Below are positions 19,901-48,932 of a DNA stretch of 64,000 nucleotides, piece by piece. Origin of the DNA: Sipunculus nudus. Its lineage: Eukaryota > Annelida > Sipuncula > Golfingiida > Sipunculidae. The stretch is from NCBI GenBank assembly GCA_026874595.1, contig CM049319.1, positions 5,920,601 through 5,984,600 on the forward strand, in the 5' to 3' direction. The notes beneath the pieces are model-generated. The model had not been told where the DNA came from. It searched no databases and saw only the letters and a list, made by a program, of their open reading frames with translations. The position numbers and the translations under genes are program-made. Every line of letters starts with the position of its first letter. Position 1 is the first letter of the stretch.

Positions 19901-22650
19901 ATATATCAACATGTAGGTTTTGTGATGCATTTTACTTATAGTTTATGGGATAAGCAAATTTAATTCAAAGAAAGGCATTTGGATAAACAAAATTATATAT
20001 AATTTCAATAAATATGTATAAAAAAATATTTATCAACGAGAACAAATTTGAATGAAAATCATACTTTAAATAATTTCAAACGCCGATGGAGTTAGGTCAT
20101 AACATGCAATGATTCGGAAGCTTTGCTTAACCTTCACATATACACGGAAGCCTACCTGTAGCAGCTAAGGTACGGATGAGTAAGCAGGAACTGACACAGT
20201 GCTGGCGATCAGCAACTGCTGGCTGATCATTACAGGCTGGGCTGGTGCTGGGTTGGATTCCTCTGGTCTCATTTAAATTATTAAGATCCTTCATGAGGTC
20301 ACGTGATCACCACTTCAACCACTTCATATCTCGAGCCCATCACTCTGTTTACTACAGTAATCCCATAAATTCCGCACATACAGGCAGCACGGGTTCCACG
20401 CTCAGAAGTCCAATATACTGAGTATGCAGCAATGTTAAGTCGGATCTTGAGCGACCCGGCTAACCACACCAATATTACTGAGCGTTCAAGTGGTGCCGGC
20501 CGGACCGAGACGGATCGATACACTAGCGGGGCCGGGATGTTATTTCAAATCTACCTTAATCTACCTTGGCTATCCTTGATTAAATATCAATCACCTACGT
20601 CCACACCTTAATGCCAAGGTGTGTATTACACGGTCTGTCCCCGTGAAACTACCCCATCCGCCCATCTAAAATGTTTAAGCACTGTGTATTACATGACCGG
20701 AACTCTGTTTATACTATCAGCTGCCGTTTATCTGGGATGTTTAAGTATTTATAGCGCATTAACATCAATGAGTCACTGATAGCATTGATTTCGAGAAGAT
20801 GAATTCTATCAAACTTACGTTTTTATGGGTCAAGAAAAGTTTTGTAAATGTAACTGGAGCAAATGTGACACTGGTTCATAATTACTTTCAGTGCACACTG
20901 ACGTTGTCCAGGGGTGAATACAGAATATCACAAAAGGAGGGGGGTTGTCACATAGAGCCCGTGGAGCAACAGAAGCGAAGGTAGTTATCCCACCCTCGTG
21001 GAGAGAAACGTTTATAAAATGTCGATAGTGTAATCTCGAGTAGTTATAAAGTACAATGAGGTCGAAAAGGGGGATAGAGTGTCGCTCCCCCTGCGCCCCT
21101 CCCCCAACACACAAAATAGTTAAGCATTTCTGATCTGTATATTTTTGTTTATTTTCTTTCATTAGTAATTTTAGTGTATCATAAGTACAGATATTTGTAA
21201 AAAATCGAAAGAGAGAGTTTATCTTTATGATGTAATCTACTATTCACATTTTCTACGTTCTAATATATCAAATAAATGGTTATTACGAACAGAGCAGTTT
21301 TTTTTCGTTATCTTTACCTTTGTTAAAGTATCATAGATATTTTGGGTGAAGCATTACTTAACGCGATGTAATTAAAATTTATAGAAAGATTTCCTTTTAG
21401 GGATTTGATGAAATAAATGATTTCATATACTTTTATAAGTATCCATAAAGATTTGCAAATTCTGGCGTTAATTTAAGTCGTAATTCCTTGATTGGCATTC
21501 CTTGAATATGCCCTCATTCTGTCATGCTACAAAGTGCTTCTTCTAGGATGCTACCCCGTGAGGAAACAAGATTGATATTTGCATTAAATTATTGAATGTC
21601 TGATTTATATTCTAAACAATGACGCTGGGATTCAAAAGTTCCGCCCAACTCAAAATTTAACCCAGTGTCTTGCTTTAGTTTAAGATATACGTACATAAGC
21701 GTGCCTGCTCTAAAGAGAAGCAAACACGCACATGTATTATAAGTATATGAGTTGTGATCTTAATGAGAAGTTTAGAAATTTTAGATTTATTCTCAATTTA
21801 TGATTGTATCTATATTTTTCATATTATATTTTATTATCTTAGAGTATTCTATATTCTATATTTTTCATATCATGTGATATTATTATACTATTATATTAAA
21901 TTATATTATATTATATTATGTTAAAATATACTTGAACCAATCCCTTCTTGTAAAAATATTTTTCAGAATAATTTATTTCATTAAATGATAATACAAACGT
22001 ATTCAATGAAACCGTTTACATGATTTTTTAAATTAATTAATTAACTTTTTACAAAACAGATGAGGCACACTCACTTGTAAGGCGGACGAAGCTCCTATAT
22101 CGCTCTGCGCAAGAGAGATATACAACATAGCTGGTTGACGAAGTCGAATAAAGTCCTCTGGAGCGATGGTTGCCCAGGGGCAGTGGACTTAATTTGAATG
22201 CCCGCGGTGGTTTCCCCCTTTGATTAGGAATACCCCGTGACGAATGAAAATTGTCAGTCCCTTATTGCTCAGGCAGGTCCCTCCCTCTGCCGGTGGGGTT
22301 CAAAAACTCTTTGTCCCCGGTATTGAGCCTATATATAACTAGCTATGTCTTGGTGAACCAGACACAGTGGTCGGTGGACCAATCTTCGGTCATCAATGGC
22401 CCCTGGCTCTATTAGTGAACTTGTTTTCGCCGTCAGATCTTGTGTAAATGTTTGCTTCGTTGGATGTAGGGGAGTATTACTATATGAAACACCTGACTGG
22501 TTTAATTAACTCGAAGTAAAACATGCCATACATGAACTTTGTTGACCTCCCGTGGCTATTAGGGAGTTTGACAGAGTCCTGTGTCGAGCATTTGATATTA
22601 CTGACCATCAGAGACTTCTCTACGTCTCAAACTCTCCTTTGCTTGAAGTT
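19900..22650. other. Intergenic, no gene recognised
   Basis: Frames at 20299-20523 and 20830-21162 lack recognisable domains. AT-rich repeats of ATTATATT type occur near 21880-21920. No repeat family was identified otherwise. Confidence 0.45.
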
Positions 22651-22652
22651 TT

Positions 22653-22654
<2 letters not shown>

Positions 22655-22700
<46 letters not shown>
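22655..22700. repeat. (CT)n microsatellite 1
   Basis: Uninterrupted TC dinucleotides over about 46 bases. They create artificial Leu-Ser and Arg-Glu frames. Confidence 0.95.
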
Positions 22701-22702
<2 letters not shown>

Positions 22703-22771
22703 GTAAGAAATGAAAAGCCGTGCTAGTCTGCACCGACACTCTCTCTTTTGACTTCCTAAGAGTAGTTGGGT

Positions 22772-22825
<54 letters not shown>
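22772..22825. repeat. (CT)n microsatellite 2
   Basis: A second pure CT tract of about 54 bases, 71 bases after the first. Confidence 0.95.
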
Positions 22826-22829
<4 letters not shown>

Positions 22830-24019
22830 TTGTAGGGGTTAAGATGTACATTTGATAGCATTTTCACCATTTTTACGCAACAACCTTTGGTGTTTTGAAA
22901 TTGAAAATAAAATATAACAATCACCGAATGACGCAAAAATCGATGGAAAGAAATCTGAAAGAAAATAAATTAAGTCACCAAAGTGAAACAGGCCTTAGTT
23001 CCTTAATTTCCTGGACCTGGGGTAATTTGAGAAGAAGGGGCATTATATAAGCCAATTAACACCACAGGTGTAAGTATGATGTCAGAGTGTAGACGTTTGA
23101 CCGATAGCTTCGAAACACACTCAAAAAAATTATAGTAACTGTGTAATGATTTCTAGAAGGCGCCGTCTGTGATCGACACAGAGGTATATTATCCTTTCTA
23201 ATTGTGAGAGTCCCCCGCCGGGACTCCGGATGACTCCCGTACTGTCAATCATGGTCAAACTGGCAGGTATTGGAGTCCCCGCTAACCGGGACAGTTTAAT
23301 TAGTACATGACCATACACTGAACAATATCCTCGTTACGACACAGTATCATCATTTGTGGCGTTTTCTGAGGTATTATAAGAGCCATGAACAGAAGACTAA
23401 GTTCTCTCCTTCAGGTTTGCATAGGTGTTTGGTCGTGAGCTAATTTCTCTTGTTAAAGGATAACGACGGGATCAAAGACATACGGCATTAAAGGGGTATA
23501 CATGTCATGTACCTTCAAAACCAAAGTCAGGGAGTGTTAATTTGTCACCGGCGCCTGAGTGCTTTGCTTGTTCTCAATTCATCACCTGTTAACAGAATTA
23601 ATTAAAACTCACACCTGAATCTAATTTACCACGAATTTAAGATGTATATTTGTATAAGGAGTATGATTTTTTTTCTCGGATTCAAGATAATGCGGGCTTG
23701 GAGTATCCCTCCTACATGTACCAATTGAGTCCATACCATCCCCTCACGTCCACTTGTTTTTTACTTAGAAAATAGTTTATAGTTACATTTCAAGGGAAAA
23801 CGATAATATAGGATATAAGATTAAAGGTCCTAATCTTCTACAAGGTAAACAAATACCTACCTTATACTTTATACCTTATATAAGAAATATAATCATTTAA
23901 CAATATGAAAAAATCAGTCACAAATTTACAACATACCAGTCCCACTTATGGTAAGTCAGGGTCATTGGTAACATACAAACTGAGCCTCAGTTGACAGCTG
24001 CTGATTGGAACAATTTTAA

Positions 24020-24169
24020 AGGGGTGAACCCACCAAAGCCGACACGCGTCCCGACACGTCTCTCGACACGCTTTACGACACAGATGACGTCCAGTGTGTC
24101 GCCTGATTTCTGTGTCGGTCTGCGTCGCGCTGTGTCGAGATGCGTGTCGGCCTTGTTGGGTTCACGCCT
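24020..24169. mobile_element. Harbinger-like foldback MITE, 150 bp
   Basis: The left end is AGGGGTGAACCCACCAAAGC, and the reversed right end is AGGCGTGAACCCAACAAGGC. Both are followed by CGACACGC. It is flanked by TAA (24017-24019 and 24170-24172). Almost the whole element is an imperfect palindrome rich in CGACAC/GTGTCG. Confidence 0.7.
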
Positions 24170-24304
24170 TAAATAATTCAAAAGGTTGTAAGACAAAAAC
24201 TAGAGGTTTAAAATTCTTAATTGACGCATTAGGCTGTCATTTCCATAAACAGTATTCTCGGAAATTATTGACAGAAATATAAACCCATTTAACAATGATT
24301 AAAA

Positions 24305-24745
24305 TCAGGTGGACACAGGTTGGTGGAACAGACTTTGTGTGTTTACATGTCCTGTTTGGCGGTCATCACTTATTCTAGTGATTATATTGACTGTCTTTAC
24401 ATGGCCGCGCTGTCGTATAATGCATGTTGCATTTACCAGGTTTGCCTCTAGGAGAATGTTAACCATAAAGACATTTTTTTTTTCTGTAACATACAATCTG
24501 TCCAATTCGTGAGTAATCCTGTGAAGATGGAGAACCCACGGTGGGGTATTTCCGTTTTGTTCATAAGCTCTGCTTGACGTCACAATGCAAATTATATCAA
24601 ATAACACCTCCATTTGTGATATTATACAATCACAATAGACAGCTTTGTGCCTTTGTGAAAGCATAAAGACACTACAAAAGAAAAGAGGTTTGTGTACTTC
24701 TTGGCCTGTTTTCAGTTCAAGGTAGACTCTCTCAGTCATTTGCAC
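24305..24745 (-). other. 146-codon open frame, unassigned
   Basis: The longest ATG-initiated frame in the intergenic region. Its residues show no domain, signal peptide or repeat that I recognise, and no splice context links it to a gene. It is probably a chance frame or transposon debris. Confidence 0.2.
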
Positions 24746-24963
24746 AGAAACCTTTCCTAATCCATTGATATTTGGATCTTTTCGGTGTCCTGTTGAGTTA
24801 TTAAAAAAGAGCAGGTTGCATGGATATATATCATCTGTTAGATTTGTTCCTAATCACTGAATGTAAAGAAAAAAGTGTTAATGATGCATGATGCGTAGCC
24901 AATTATAATCTTTAAAACAGATTAGTCTTGCGTGTGCATCATTTTTACTACATCATTTATATA

Positions 24964-24967
<4 letters not shown>

Positions 24968-25010
<43 letters not shown>
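24968..25010. repeat. (TA)n microsatellite at LTR border
   Basis: Pure TA of about 43 bases, abutting the TGTTACA end of the candidate LTR. Confidence 0.9.
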
Positions 25011-25014
<4 letters not shown>

Positions 25015-25787
25015 ACACGTCTTTTTATTGTGCGCTGTTGACATTCTGATTCAAGTTTGGCTCAAGCCTTGGATTTGTTATGTTACAGCGTCCCTTGTTC
25101 TAGCTGGCCGGGTGCGGCCCACGTGTAAACATAGCGGTCATGCTAGTCTGGGGCTTTCTCGCCTGGCCGAGCCGGGCAGGCCCACGTGTGCACCCCGATA
25201 TGTAGAAACACAGCATTCGTTGTTCTAGATGTTTCCTGTAACGTGTGAACTATTGGGTTCTTTGGGTTGTTTGAGAAATGCAAAGTTCTCGGCTTGTGGT
25301 GAGTAGTTATAAACAGGGGGGGGGGGGAGATATATTCCAGCGGACACAGAAGAGTGTGAGAGTTTGTGGACCTTTTCCTGTAATTTCGGCAATTATAGAT
25401 TTTTTTTCTAAATTTGTGACGAATCTTTTATAGTCTTCAGTTTGCTTTCGGGATTATAACTAGAACTTCACTTCGGGATTACAACGGATTGATTTTGTGA
25501 ATGAGCTGGACTGTTATCCTCTGAGAAAATTTTATGTGAACTGTTCATCTGGGTTGTACGTTGTAAAGGAATTGTTGTCGCTGTGACAGTGGTGGTATCC
25601 AGGTACTGTACAATTTATTTAAAAACTGGTTTTGTTTAACTGTTGTACTGTTTTTATACTGTGTAACTGTATTGATTTAGTGAATTGTAATGTTAGGATT
25701 GTTTTAAGAATAAATTATAATTAATTGTTAACGAAAAACCACTGACTTCTTTATTCCCCTAGACATTTTACGCTGCCTAGTGTTACA
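25011..25787 (+). mobile_element. Probable solo LTR, 777 bp
   Basis: It starts TGTTACACG and ends GTGTTACA, so it has TG...CA termini. Inside are a TATA-like GTTATAAACAGG near 25307 and a polyadenylation signal AATAAA near 25710 in the expected order. No internal retroelement genes flank it. No target duplication is visible, because the left side is a TA microsatellite, so the call is tentative. Confidence 0.45.
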
Positions 25788-25862
25788 GAATCTGATTTTT
25801 TTTATCTCCATTACAAAATTTATGTTCGTCACGCATACGTGATCTGTTGATATTAGGTTCCG

Positions 25863-25985
<123 letters not shown>

Positions 25986-25989
25986 TTTG

Positions 25990-28470
25990 ACATTATATAT
26001 TACATGTCATGATCACTAATTTGATTGATAATTTTTGAAGACCAGGGGTGATGGTCTGCAATAAGCATTGATGCTGACCTCTCATGCACAAATTTGAGGT
26101 TTTCTATGGAGGGTTTCTTATCTGAAATTTAGAAGGCGGTAAAATCTGGTATAAGTTTGGTTCAGTCTACTTATCTTTTAGTAAACCACGTCAGACGCCA
26201 GGCATCAGCTATCGCCTCATAAGCGATTTTGACGCGTGACGCGGCTAGCTGAGTAGGAATTGCTGTTTATAAAAAATAATCATTAACAGTAGTCTTAGAG
26301 TTCTGTCATATGTCAACATGTTTATTCACAGACACAGAAGTATAATTATACTAATGCTGTTTATGATGTTTACTATTATACAGATAACCAGATTTCCTAC
26401 TGGAGCTTGAATAACGTCATCCAATCTATGCGTTGTAACCGCATTGGGGTGTTTTGAACTTGATGTGATTGCACGCGCTTTTTTTAGACGCGCGCGTGAC
26501 GCGTGCATTAGTCTGTTTTTGGGATTAAGGCGATACAAATATAAATGGTAGCAATCAATGACAGGGGTACAACATTCCCCTTTCGAACACGTTGCGGCCT
26601 CTCACATTTTTGTTTCGAATTATGAATCGAAGATTTCATATACAGATTAATCTCATCATCATCATTCATAAAGCCAACAAAGAAAAAAGTCTATACTACT
26701 CGTAAATTTCAAGCTATCCAACCAGCAAACAAAGGAGGTAAATTACAACATGTACAAGAATAAAATACTTTTATTAACAACGAATCGAAATTGTGACTAG
26801 CTATTTGCTCATCTGAAATTGCAATGTTTGGTATTAATGTATATCACCAGACAGGCTATCAAAAATTCCGTTCTGTAAACTCTTATTGATATGCAATGCC
26901 GTTTACTGTCCATTCTCTAAATCCATATTCAATATATGCATGCTTAAATAACTTCTTATTTTAAGTATCCTGATTAAAACTTTGTATATGTGACATTTCA
27001 AGTGTACATAGTATAGATTTAAGCTGAATGCTGTACGTTTCATATTAATTTAAGAATTATGACGTCGGATTCTCTTTATATTAAAATTGTAGGTAATATC
27101 TCGCTATGATTACGTTGTATCTCTAACAGAATTTCAACAGTCAATGCATTATTTGCTTTATGATAAATTTAATCTTTAGGATTAACAATAAATATGGAAT
27201 ATATTTTACCTACCAGGAAGTTCTAAGGGTCAACCTAAAGTGAGCCTGAGTTGACCTCTGAACAGTAAGGGGTTTAAAATAGATTACTGTAACTATATTT
27301 GTATATGCTTGATAATCGCTCATGCATGCTAGCAGTTGTGTACAACAAGTGTGTCAATCACAGTATACTAGTATGCGTATTTAACAATAGTGATCAGTTC
27401 GGCGTCTACCCGCTCCCGTTGGACTGATTCTTTGCCCTGTAATGGAAACGTTGGTATGAGACCAGCGAGAGCAGTTGTGGAATGTTTGAAATGTGGACCT
27501 GGATGCACAATGCGATACCACACGCTCATTGGTCTTTTTACAATTCCTTGCTCGATGCCCACCCTGGTTGTCGAACCCAAAAAAACCTTGCTATCCAAAG
27601 CAGCGGTTACACGAAAACGATCTTAGTCGAATGCAGTGTGTAACCGCTACGTGAGGAGAGAGTATCTGGCGTCATATTGTCATAAAAGCTACTAGGTTAA
27701 CTGCACTAGGTATGCCAGTTAACTTACTAGTATGTGTATGGATATACGCAGACATGGACTTTTGAAGGTAATTCAGCAAATTTCACACATGTACGAGTAT
27801 ATACACCCATATGGGTTCAAACGAGTAACTTTGATATTAGGGTGGGGTATCGGGAAGAGCTTTCATATCTTTAATTAGTCTAGGTTCCGGGGTTGATTTC
27901 GTTAATATATTGATATTTTGTATGAAAAGAGACTTCAATTTGTTAAAATGTTAATATCACAACGGATGTGAAATTTCTCTGTATTAGCGGTAGCCTTGTC
28001 GGTAATATCTCAGTCGTATACAGCCGTAATAAACCAGCATATGATAACTTGAATAATGACTTTTACGCATTATGTTCCATGGGGGACAGATTAAAAAAAA
28101 TAAAATTGTTTCTTTTTAAAAAAATCTTGACCTTCTTCACCTGCGTCCATCAATACATCACATACAGGTGATATCCAAGTGTATTGTGTCCGTAATAACT
28201 AGTTGTCCGTGAGCTGTCCGCAAGACCATTCGATATTTCGGTAAATCGAACCAACCTTAATTCCAAAATAATTTAGATCTATTATATATACAATATAATT
28301 TTAGATATTCAAATGTTACATTGGTCGTAATCCTAATGTATGAAAATATATGGAGTTATGTACACATGCATCGCAGCCGTTATTGCATAATGTAACCGCA
28401 CTTTAGACTTTCCAAGAGCATGCGCACTGCATGTAACGATCGTCCCGCCTTTCATGGTCACAGAGGGGTT
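25990..28470. other. Intergenic region downstream of the SLC17 gene, no gene recognised
   Basis: Several short frames exist (26326-26538, 27368-27626) but none shows a recognisable domain. Nothing further is supported. Confidence 0.45.
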
Positions 28471-28474
28471 TCCC

Positions 28475-28480
28475 TTTAAT
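28475..28480 (-). terminator. Possible polyadenylation signal (ATTAAA) for the SLC17 gene
   Basis: The minus strand reads ATTAAA about 190 bases after the stop codon. No canonical AATAAA is closer. It is weak on its own. Confidence 0.2.
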
Positions 28481-28667
28481 CTTTTGAGAAACAGCAAAAC
28501 GATATTTTTAGTTTATATAAAAAAACCGAACACTTAGTGTTAATCGTAACCAACAGATACACATCTTATTCTTTTCATACTATGTAGTAGTACGTATTGC
28601 ACTAAGTTTGCAGGTCCACCGATTGCTTTGGTAAAATACATGTGACATACAATAAATATAAATACAA

Positions 28668-44619
<15,952 letters not shown>

Positions 44620-45312
44620 CTTGCTTCCGCTTTTTATAAAAAAAATATGACGTTATAGAATTCGTTGTGACGTCATCCGGGTCACCTGGTCGTATCCATT
44701 ACCTGTGATGCAGCCACCACGTTACCACGTTATCTTCAACTTGTTATCGACTTCACAAACGTTTTAAATCATAATTATCCAGTGACATCTGTAGCTGCCT
44801 GTCATGCTTGAAAAGGCTCGCTATGTACATCCGAGTGTTGATTCTTGCAGTTCAAACACAGGTTCCTTCTACCATTGCAGGAATACAGAACAGTAGAAGG
44901 AGTTGTATCTGATGGACGCCCGTGTGTCAGCATTCAAAGATGTTAGGTTCCCTGCCGTAAAACTATCCCTTCAGTGTTCAGGCTTTTACCTGTGAAAGAA
45001 TAAAAATGAGTATGTATAGTTTCGTACAAAACCGTGTAATTCCTATGTTTGATTGGCAACAAATGGTGGTCCCGCGAGATGTGGACGGTACAGGACCGTC
45101 ATCCGGGCACTCTGTTGTTACCTGCAGAAGTAATTAATCAATTTGTATATGCGGGGACCAGTGCCAGCTCTCCGGGTTAATGGTACACTGAATGAACCAA
45201 AGAGAGATTTATGTTAAATTACCTGCAAAGTTCATCACTTCTTCAATTTTACCCAACATTTTATCCCTATATAAAGAGTGGCAGTGTGGGTTTTTTCCAC
45301 CATGTTAATCGA

Positions 45313-45342
<30 letters not shown>
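45313..45342. repeat. (GT)n microsatellite
   Basis: Pure TG of about 30 bases. Confidence 0.9.
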
Positions 45343-45344
<2 letters not shown>

Positions 45345-46047
45345 TACGAAGTAACGTACCCTTTCTCCTGTTCCGGCGTATTACACCGAAATATGATGGA
45401 GTTAAAATGCCCGGTTTGGTGGTGTATTGTCAGGCATGAAGAAAAACTTTAGAACAATATGGACCCTCAACTCACAAACACGAACCCTATATTATTGCTA
45501 ATGAACCAGCAACTGGTGACATATTACGTTTCACCATAACGTTTAAAAAAGAAATGTCATTTAATGCACGTATGCCTGATAATTTTAAGGCAATCATTTA
45601 CGACCAGATTGGTAAAAGAGTAATCAGTATCCCACATCAATACTTGTATCTTTTTTATCTAAAAAACACCAAAGTGTCATGGGTAGGCTGCAAAAAGACA
45701 AGTTCACCTGTGTGTGTTTGATAAATACTTGATCATAAGCAGTTAAAAGGATATATGTAAGCATTTGTGAGAGTGTTTTTGTGTTGGGCCAGCTGGCTTT
45801 CACTGTGTCAGAAAAAAAGAGGACATTGATTAACTCTGTATACTGGGGACGAAATGGTGTATATTGAAATTGAATTATTAGCCAAATTGACAATCATGTA
45901 TAACTTAGATTTTAGTCAGACGGAAGCGAATTTATTAACCTTATTCTCTATTTTTTTCTCCTTCACAATCTATATTATCTATATTATTTGAATCTACAAG
46001 CACATAATTCATATTTGGCACAAATTTATTGAATATGAATATTTGAA

Positions 46048-46096
46048 CACATAATTACTCTTATTTGTATAAATTCGAAATAAGAGTAATTATGTG
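46048..46096. repeat. Perfect 19-bp inverted repeat with 11-base loop
   Basis: Left arm CACATAATTACTCTTATTT (46048-46066), loop GTATAAATTCG, right arm exactly complementary (46078-46096). Weaker complementarity (GAATATT/AATATTC) extends both sides. Confidence 0.95.
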
Positions 46097-47529
46097 ATAA
46101 AATATTCATATATTCATTTTCGTTTTCTATTAATATTGTTTGCTTGTATACATATGTACTGTATAATCTATAAGATTCACTCACGGAAAGCATGAACAGT
46201 TCAGTGACCCTATAATATTCACAAACAGGACACACATGTGAAGATATGCAGTGTTACCATACATTTTACGTGTTTTACTTGAAGAATGCCAAGACATTTT
46301 CAAGAACGTTGATTTGATACTTTAAAAATATGAATAACTATGCTATGTAAATACCTTAAGGTGACCGTATGTTTCTTGACGTTTGAACTCTGGGTCATGA
46401 CGTTCTGTATATCAGTGGCTGTCTCGTCTACGCTATACAAGTGCTCTCAATCTTTAGCGACATCCTTTCTTATCACACCTGGATGCCGATAAGCAAAGTT
46501 AACTTTGATCATCAGACGGATAGGAGAATTTCCTGCCTTAGAAATATACCACACCGTATGGCGTTCTGATGCACGTCCCCATGCACTTATGACACTTGGT
46601 ATCTTAACGACCGAGATGCACCAAGTCCAGCGGTCACGCCTTAAGTGCGCAGGCGTGGCCTGGACGGTCAGGCAACTGGCCTCACAATTATGTAGACAAA
46701 CTTGTGGATCTTGAGTATGCCCGATATTACCATTATTTACTTGGAGGGTACCCACATCTGAAAATTGTTCCGTGATCCCGTTAATTTCGGTGTATGAATG
46801 TGCTGAGATTTGGCCACTTTGAACAACTTTAACAAAAATCTATGAGAGTTAAGTGAAATTATTTGAATACACGTATTTAGTTCTCTTTTCAAGATATAAT
46901 GGAGTTTATCGGACAGTTATGAAGATTGACATTAAGAAAAGAATATGGGATGAAAGGAAACACTGATGAAAGAAATGTCCAAGCGCCAGACAAACAAACA
47001 AAGTACATTTTAAAGATTTTGTTTTTACATTTCTAAATGTTTTCCATAGCTACTTAAATTGCATATTTCTCATACTGTTTTTAGATGATTGTAAGAGAAT
47101 ATGAACCAGGTTATAGCTATTTTAATATTTTTGTGCTTTTCGAAACATTGGAAATGTCTTTAATAAAATATATAGCCGTAGGTAAGAAAGAAGACTAACC
47201 TATTATTGTACAATTGTGACATCATACTGGTTTCCATAGTTACTTTAACATGCCTTTGGCGTGAGTCCTTGATATAACACTTTGTCTTTTTTAGTCACGA
47301 ATGTCCATAAAACACTTTGCAAGTGCACGTATTTAGGGGGGTTAAGTTTCTCGCTTGATCAAAATGGTATGCCCAGTTGATTAAGAAACCTGTGTACACA
47401 CGCTAGGTGTTGAACCTCTCATAATGTAAACACTTCTAAATTCTATAATTATTCCATTGTGTTACCTAAAGTTGCTACCCTGCAACTATCAGAATCATTG
47501 TCAGCCCAGAGAAAAGATTGTTTTTATGT

Positions 47530-47858
47530 GTGTGTGTGTGTGTGATCGGGTGTGTGTTTCTATAACTGAACTTAAAAGGATACGATATTTACTGCACACC
47601 AAACGCGCGAGGACTTCTTCCTCCTGTTTGGACTAACACACGGGTTCTCGCAAACGAAAAGCTGTTAAAGCATTATTGAAGCATGAAAAAAGCTGAGAAA
47701 ACTATACTGGGGAAGATTCTTGCAAGTCCTCAGAAAGAACGTATTGCTTGAGATTTGTTTTGTGTGTGACAGCACCATCTATAGAGTACTGCAAGATGTT
47801 TAGATATGTGTGTTTGTGAAAGCTGGGTGCTCGATAATATGTTTAAACTGGTTATCGA
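47530..47858 (+). repeat. GTCCTCG-rich repeat copy 2, left part
   Basis: Matches 8632-8945 from CTGCACACCAAACGCG to GATAATATGTTTAAACTGG, then stops matching at GTTATCG. The remainder resumes at 49128. Confidence 0.75.
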
Positions 47859-48189
47859 ACCTGTTTAGCGGTATCAGATCTTATTTAGATCGTGAGGAGT
47901 TAAATTTAGAATCTTATATTACCATGGGTTCCAGGAGTAAACAGGAAAAAAAACTAGATGTGGTCGGACAATGGTCCTCAGAGGGCCCCGCGTTTCTTCA
48001 AGTGCTGGACTAGTTTGCATATGGGTGAAAAATTAAGTTAAATTTGAAAAATATCACAAACAGAAACAGGTTTTTATCAATATACATGAGGGAAAAAATC
48101 ATACTGGATTAAAGAAGATATGTCTGAAATAATGTGTGCAATAGAAAATCACCGAATGTAGTTTGTTAGCCATATTTGATTTTGAGCAA

Positions 48190-48870
48190 GTCTGTAATTA
48201 AATGGGTCTGGAGCCCTCATAGGGACCGATGATCCCTGTAAATTTGGAAAAGCTGAAGAATGTTGTTGTTTAGTTATCATGCACAAAAGAGATCAGCAAT
48301 TGGGCAGTAGCGGCCATATTGAAATTCCAACAGGTCTGTAATTCAAAAGGTCTGGAGCCCTTACAGGTACCAATCATCCCTGTGAATTTGGGAAAGCTGC
48401 AGGAGGTTGTTGTTGAGTTATCGCACACGAAAGAAAATCAGCGATTTGGCTGTGGCGGCCATATTGGAATTCCGACTAGTCTGTAATTCGACAGGTCTGG
48501 AGCAGTCATAGGTACCAGTCATCCCTGTGAATTTGGGAAAGCTGCCGTATGTTGTTGTTGAGTTATTGCGTCCAAAGGAAAATCAGCGACTGGGCTGTGG
48601 CGACCATATTTGAATTCCGACAGGTCTGTAATTCAACAGGTCTGGAGCCCTCATAGGTACCAACCATCCCTGTGAATTTTGGAAAGCTGCAGAAGTTGTT
48701 GTTTAGTTATCGCACACGAAAGAAAATCAGCGACTGGGCTGTGGCGGCCATATTTGAATTCCGACAAGTCTGTAATTCGATAGGTCTGGAGCCCTCATAG
48801 GTACCAATCATCCCTGTGAACTTGGGAAAGCTGCAGTATGTTGTTGTTGAGTTATCGCGCGAAAGAAAGT
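48190..48870 (+). repeat. 145-bp tandem repeat, about 4.7 copies
   Basis: Units start GTCTGTAATT at 48190, 48334, 48479, 48624 and 48768 (periods 144-145). Shared words include GGTCTGGAGCCCTCATAGG, CATCCCTGTGAATTTGGGAA and GTTGTTGTTGAGTTATCGC. The first unit is the most diverged. Confidence 0.92.
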
Positions 48871-48883
48871 GTCACTGACGGAA

Positions 48884-48932
48884 GGACGGAAGTACGGAAG
48901 GACGGATGGACGGAAGGACGGAAGGACGGACT
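48884..48932 (+). repeat. GGAC/GGAA tetranucleotide tract
   Basis: ACGGAAGGACGGA-type repeats directly after the 145-bp array, followed by CACTATAGGGTCAAGCGGGG, an ending seen with such tracts in the same insertion. Confidence 0.85.

Larger units (their letters stand above)
44650..47520. other. Region upstream of the SLC17 gene, no gene recognised
   Basis: Contains a GT microsatellite (45313-45342) and the hairpin at 46048-46096. A frame at 46447-46755 (minus) shows no known domain. Promoter elements of the SLC17 gene should lie in its first part, but none is clear. Confidence 0.5.

Noticed and set aside
22523-22936. Leu-Ser and Arg-Glu rich frames
   Set aside because: They are produced by the two CT tracts.
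44628-44640. TATAAAA word upstream of the SLC17 start
   Set aside because: It lies about 12 bases from the ATG, too close to position transcription for that start.
46447-46755. 102-codon minus-strand frame as a gene
   Set aside because: No domain, splice context or neighbouring exon supports it.
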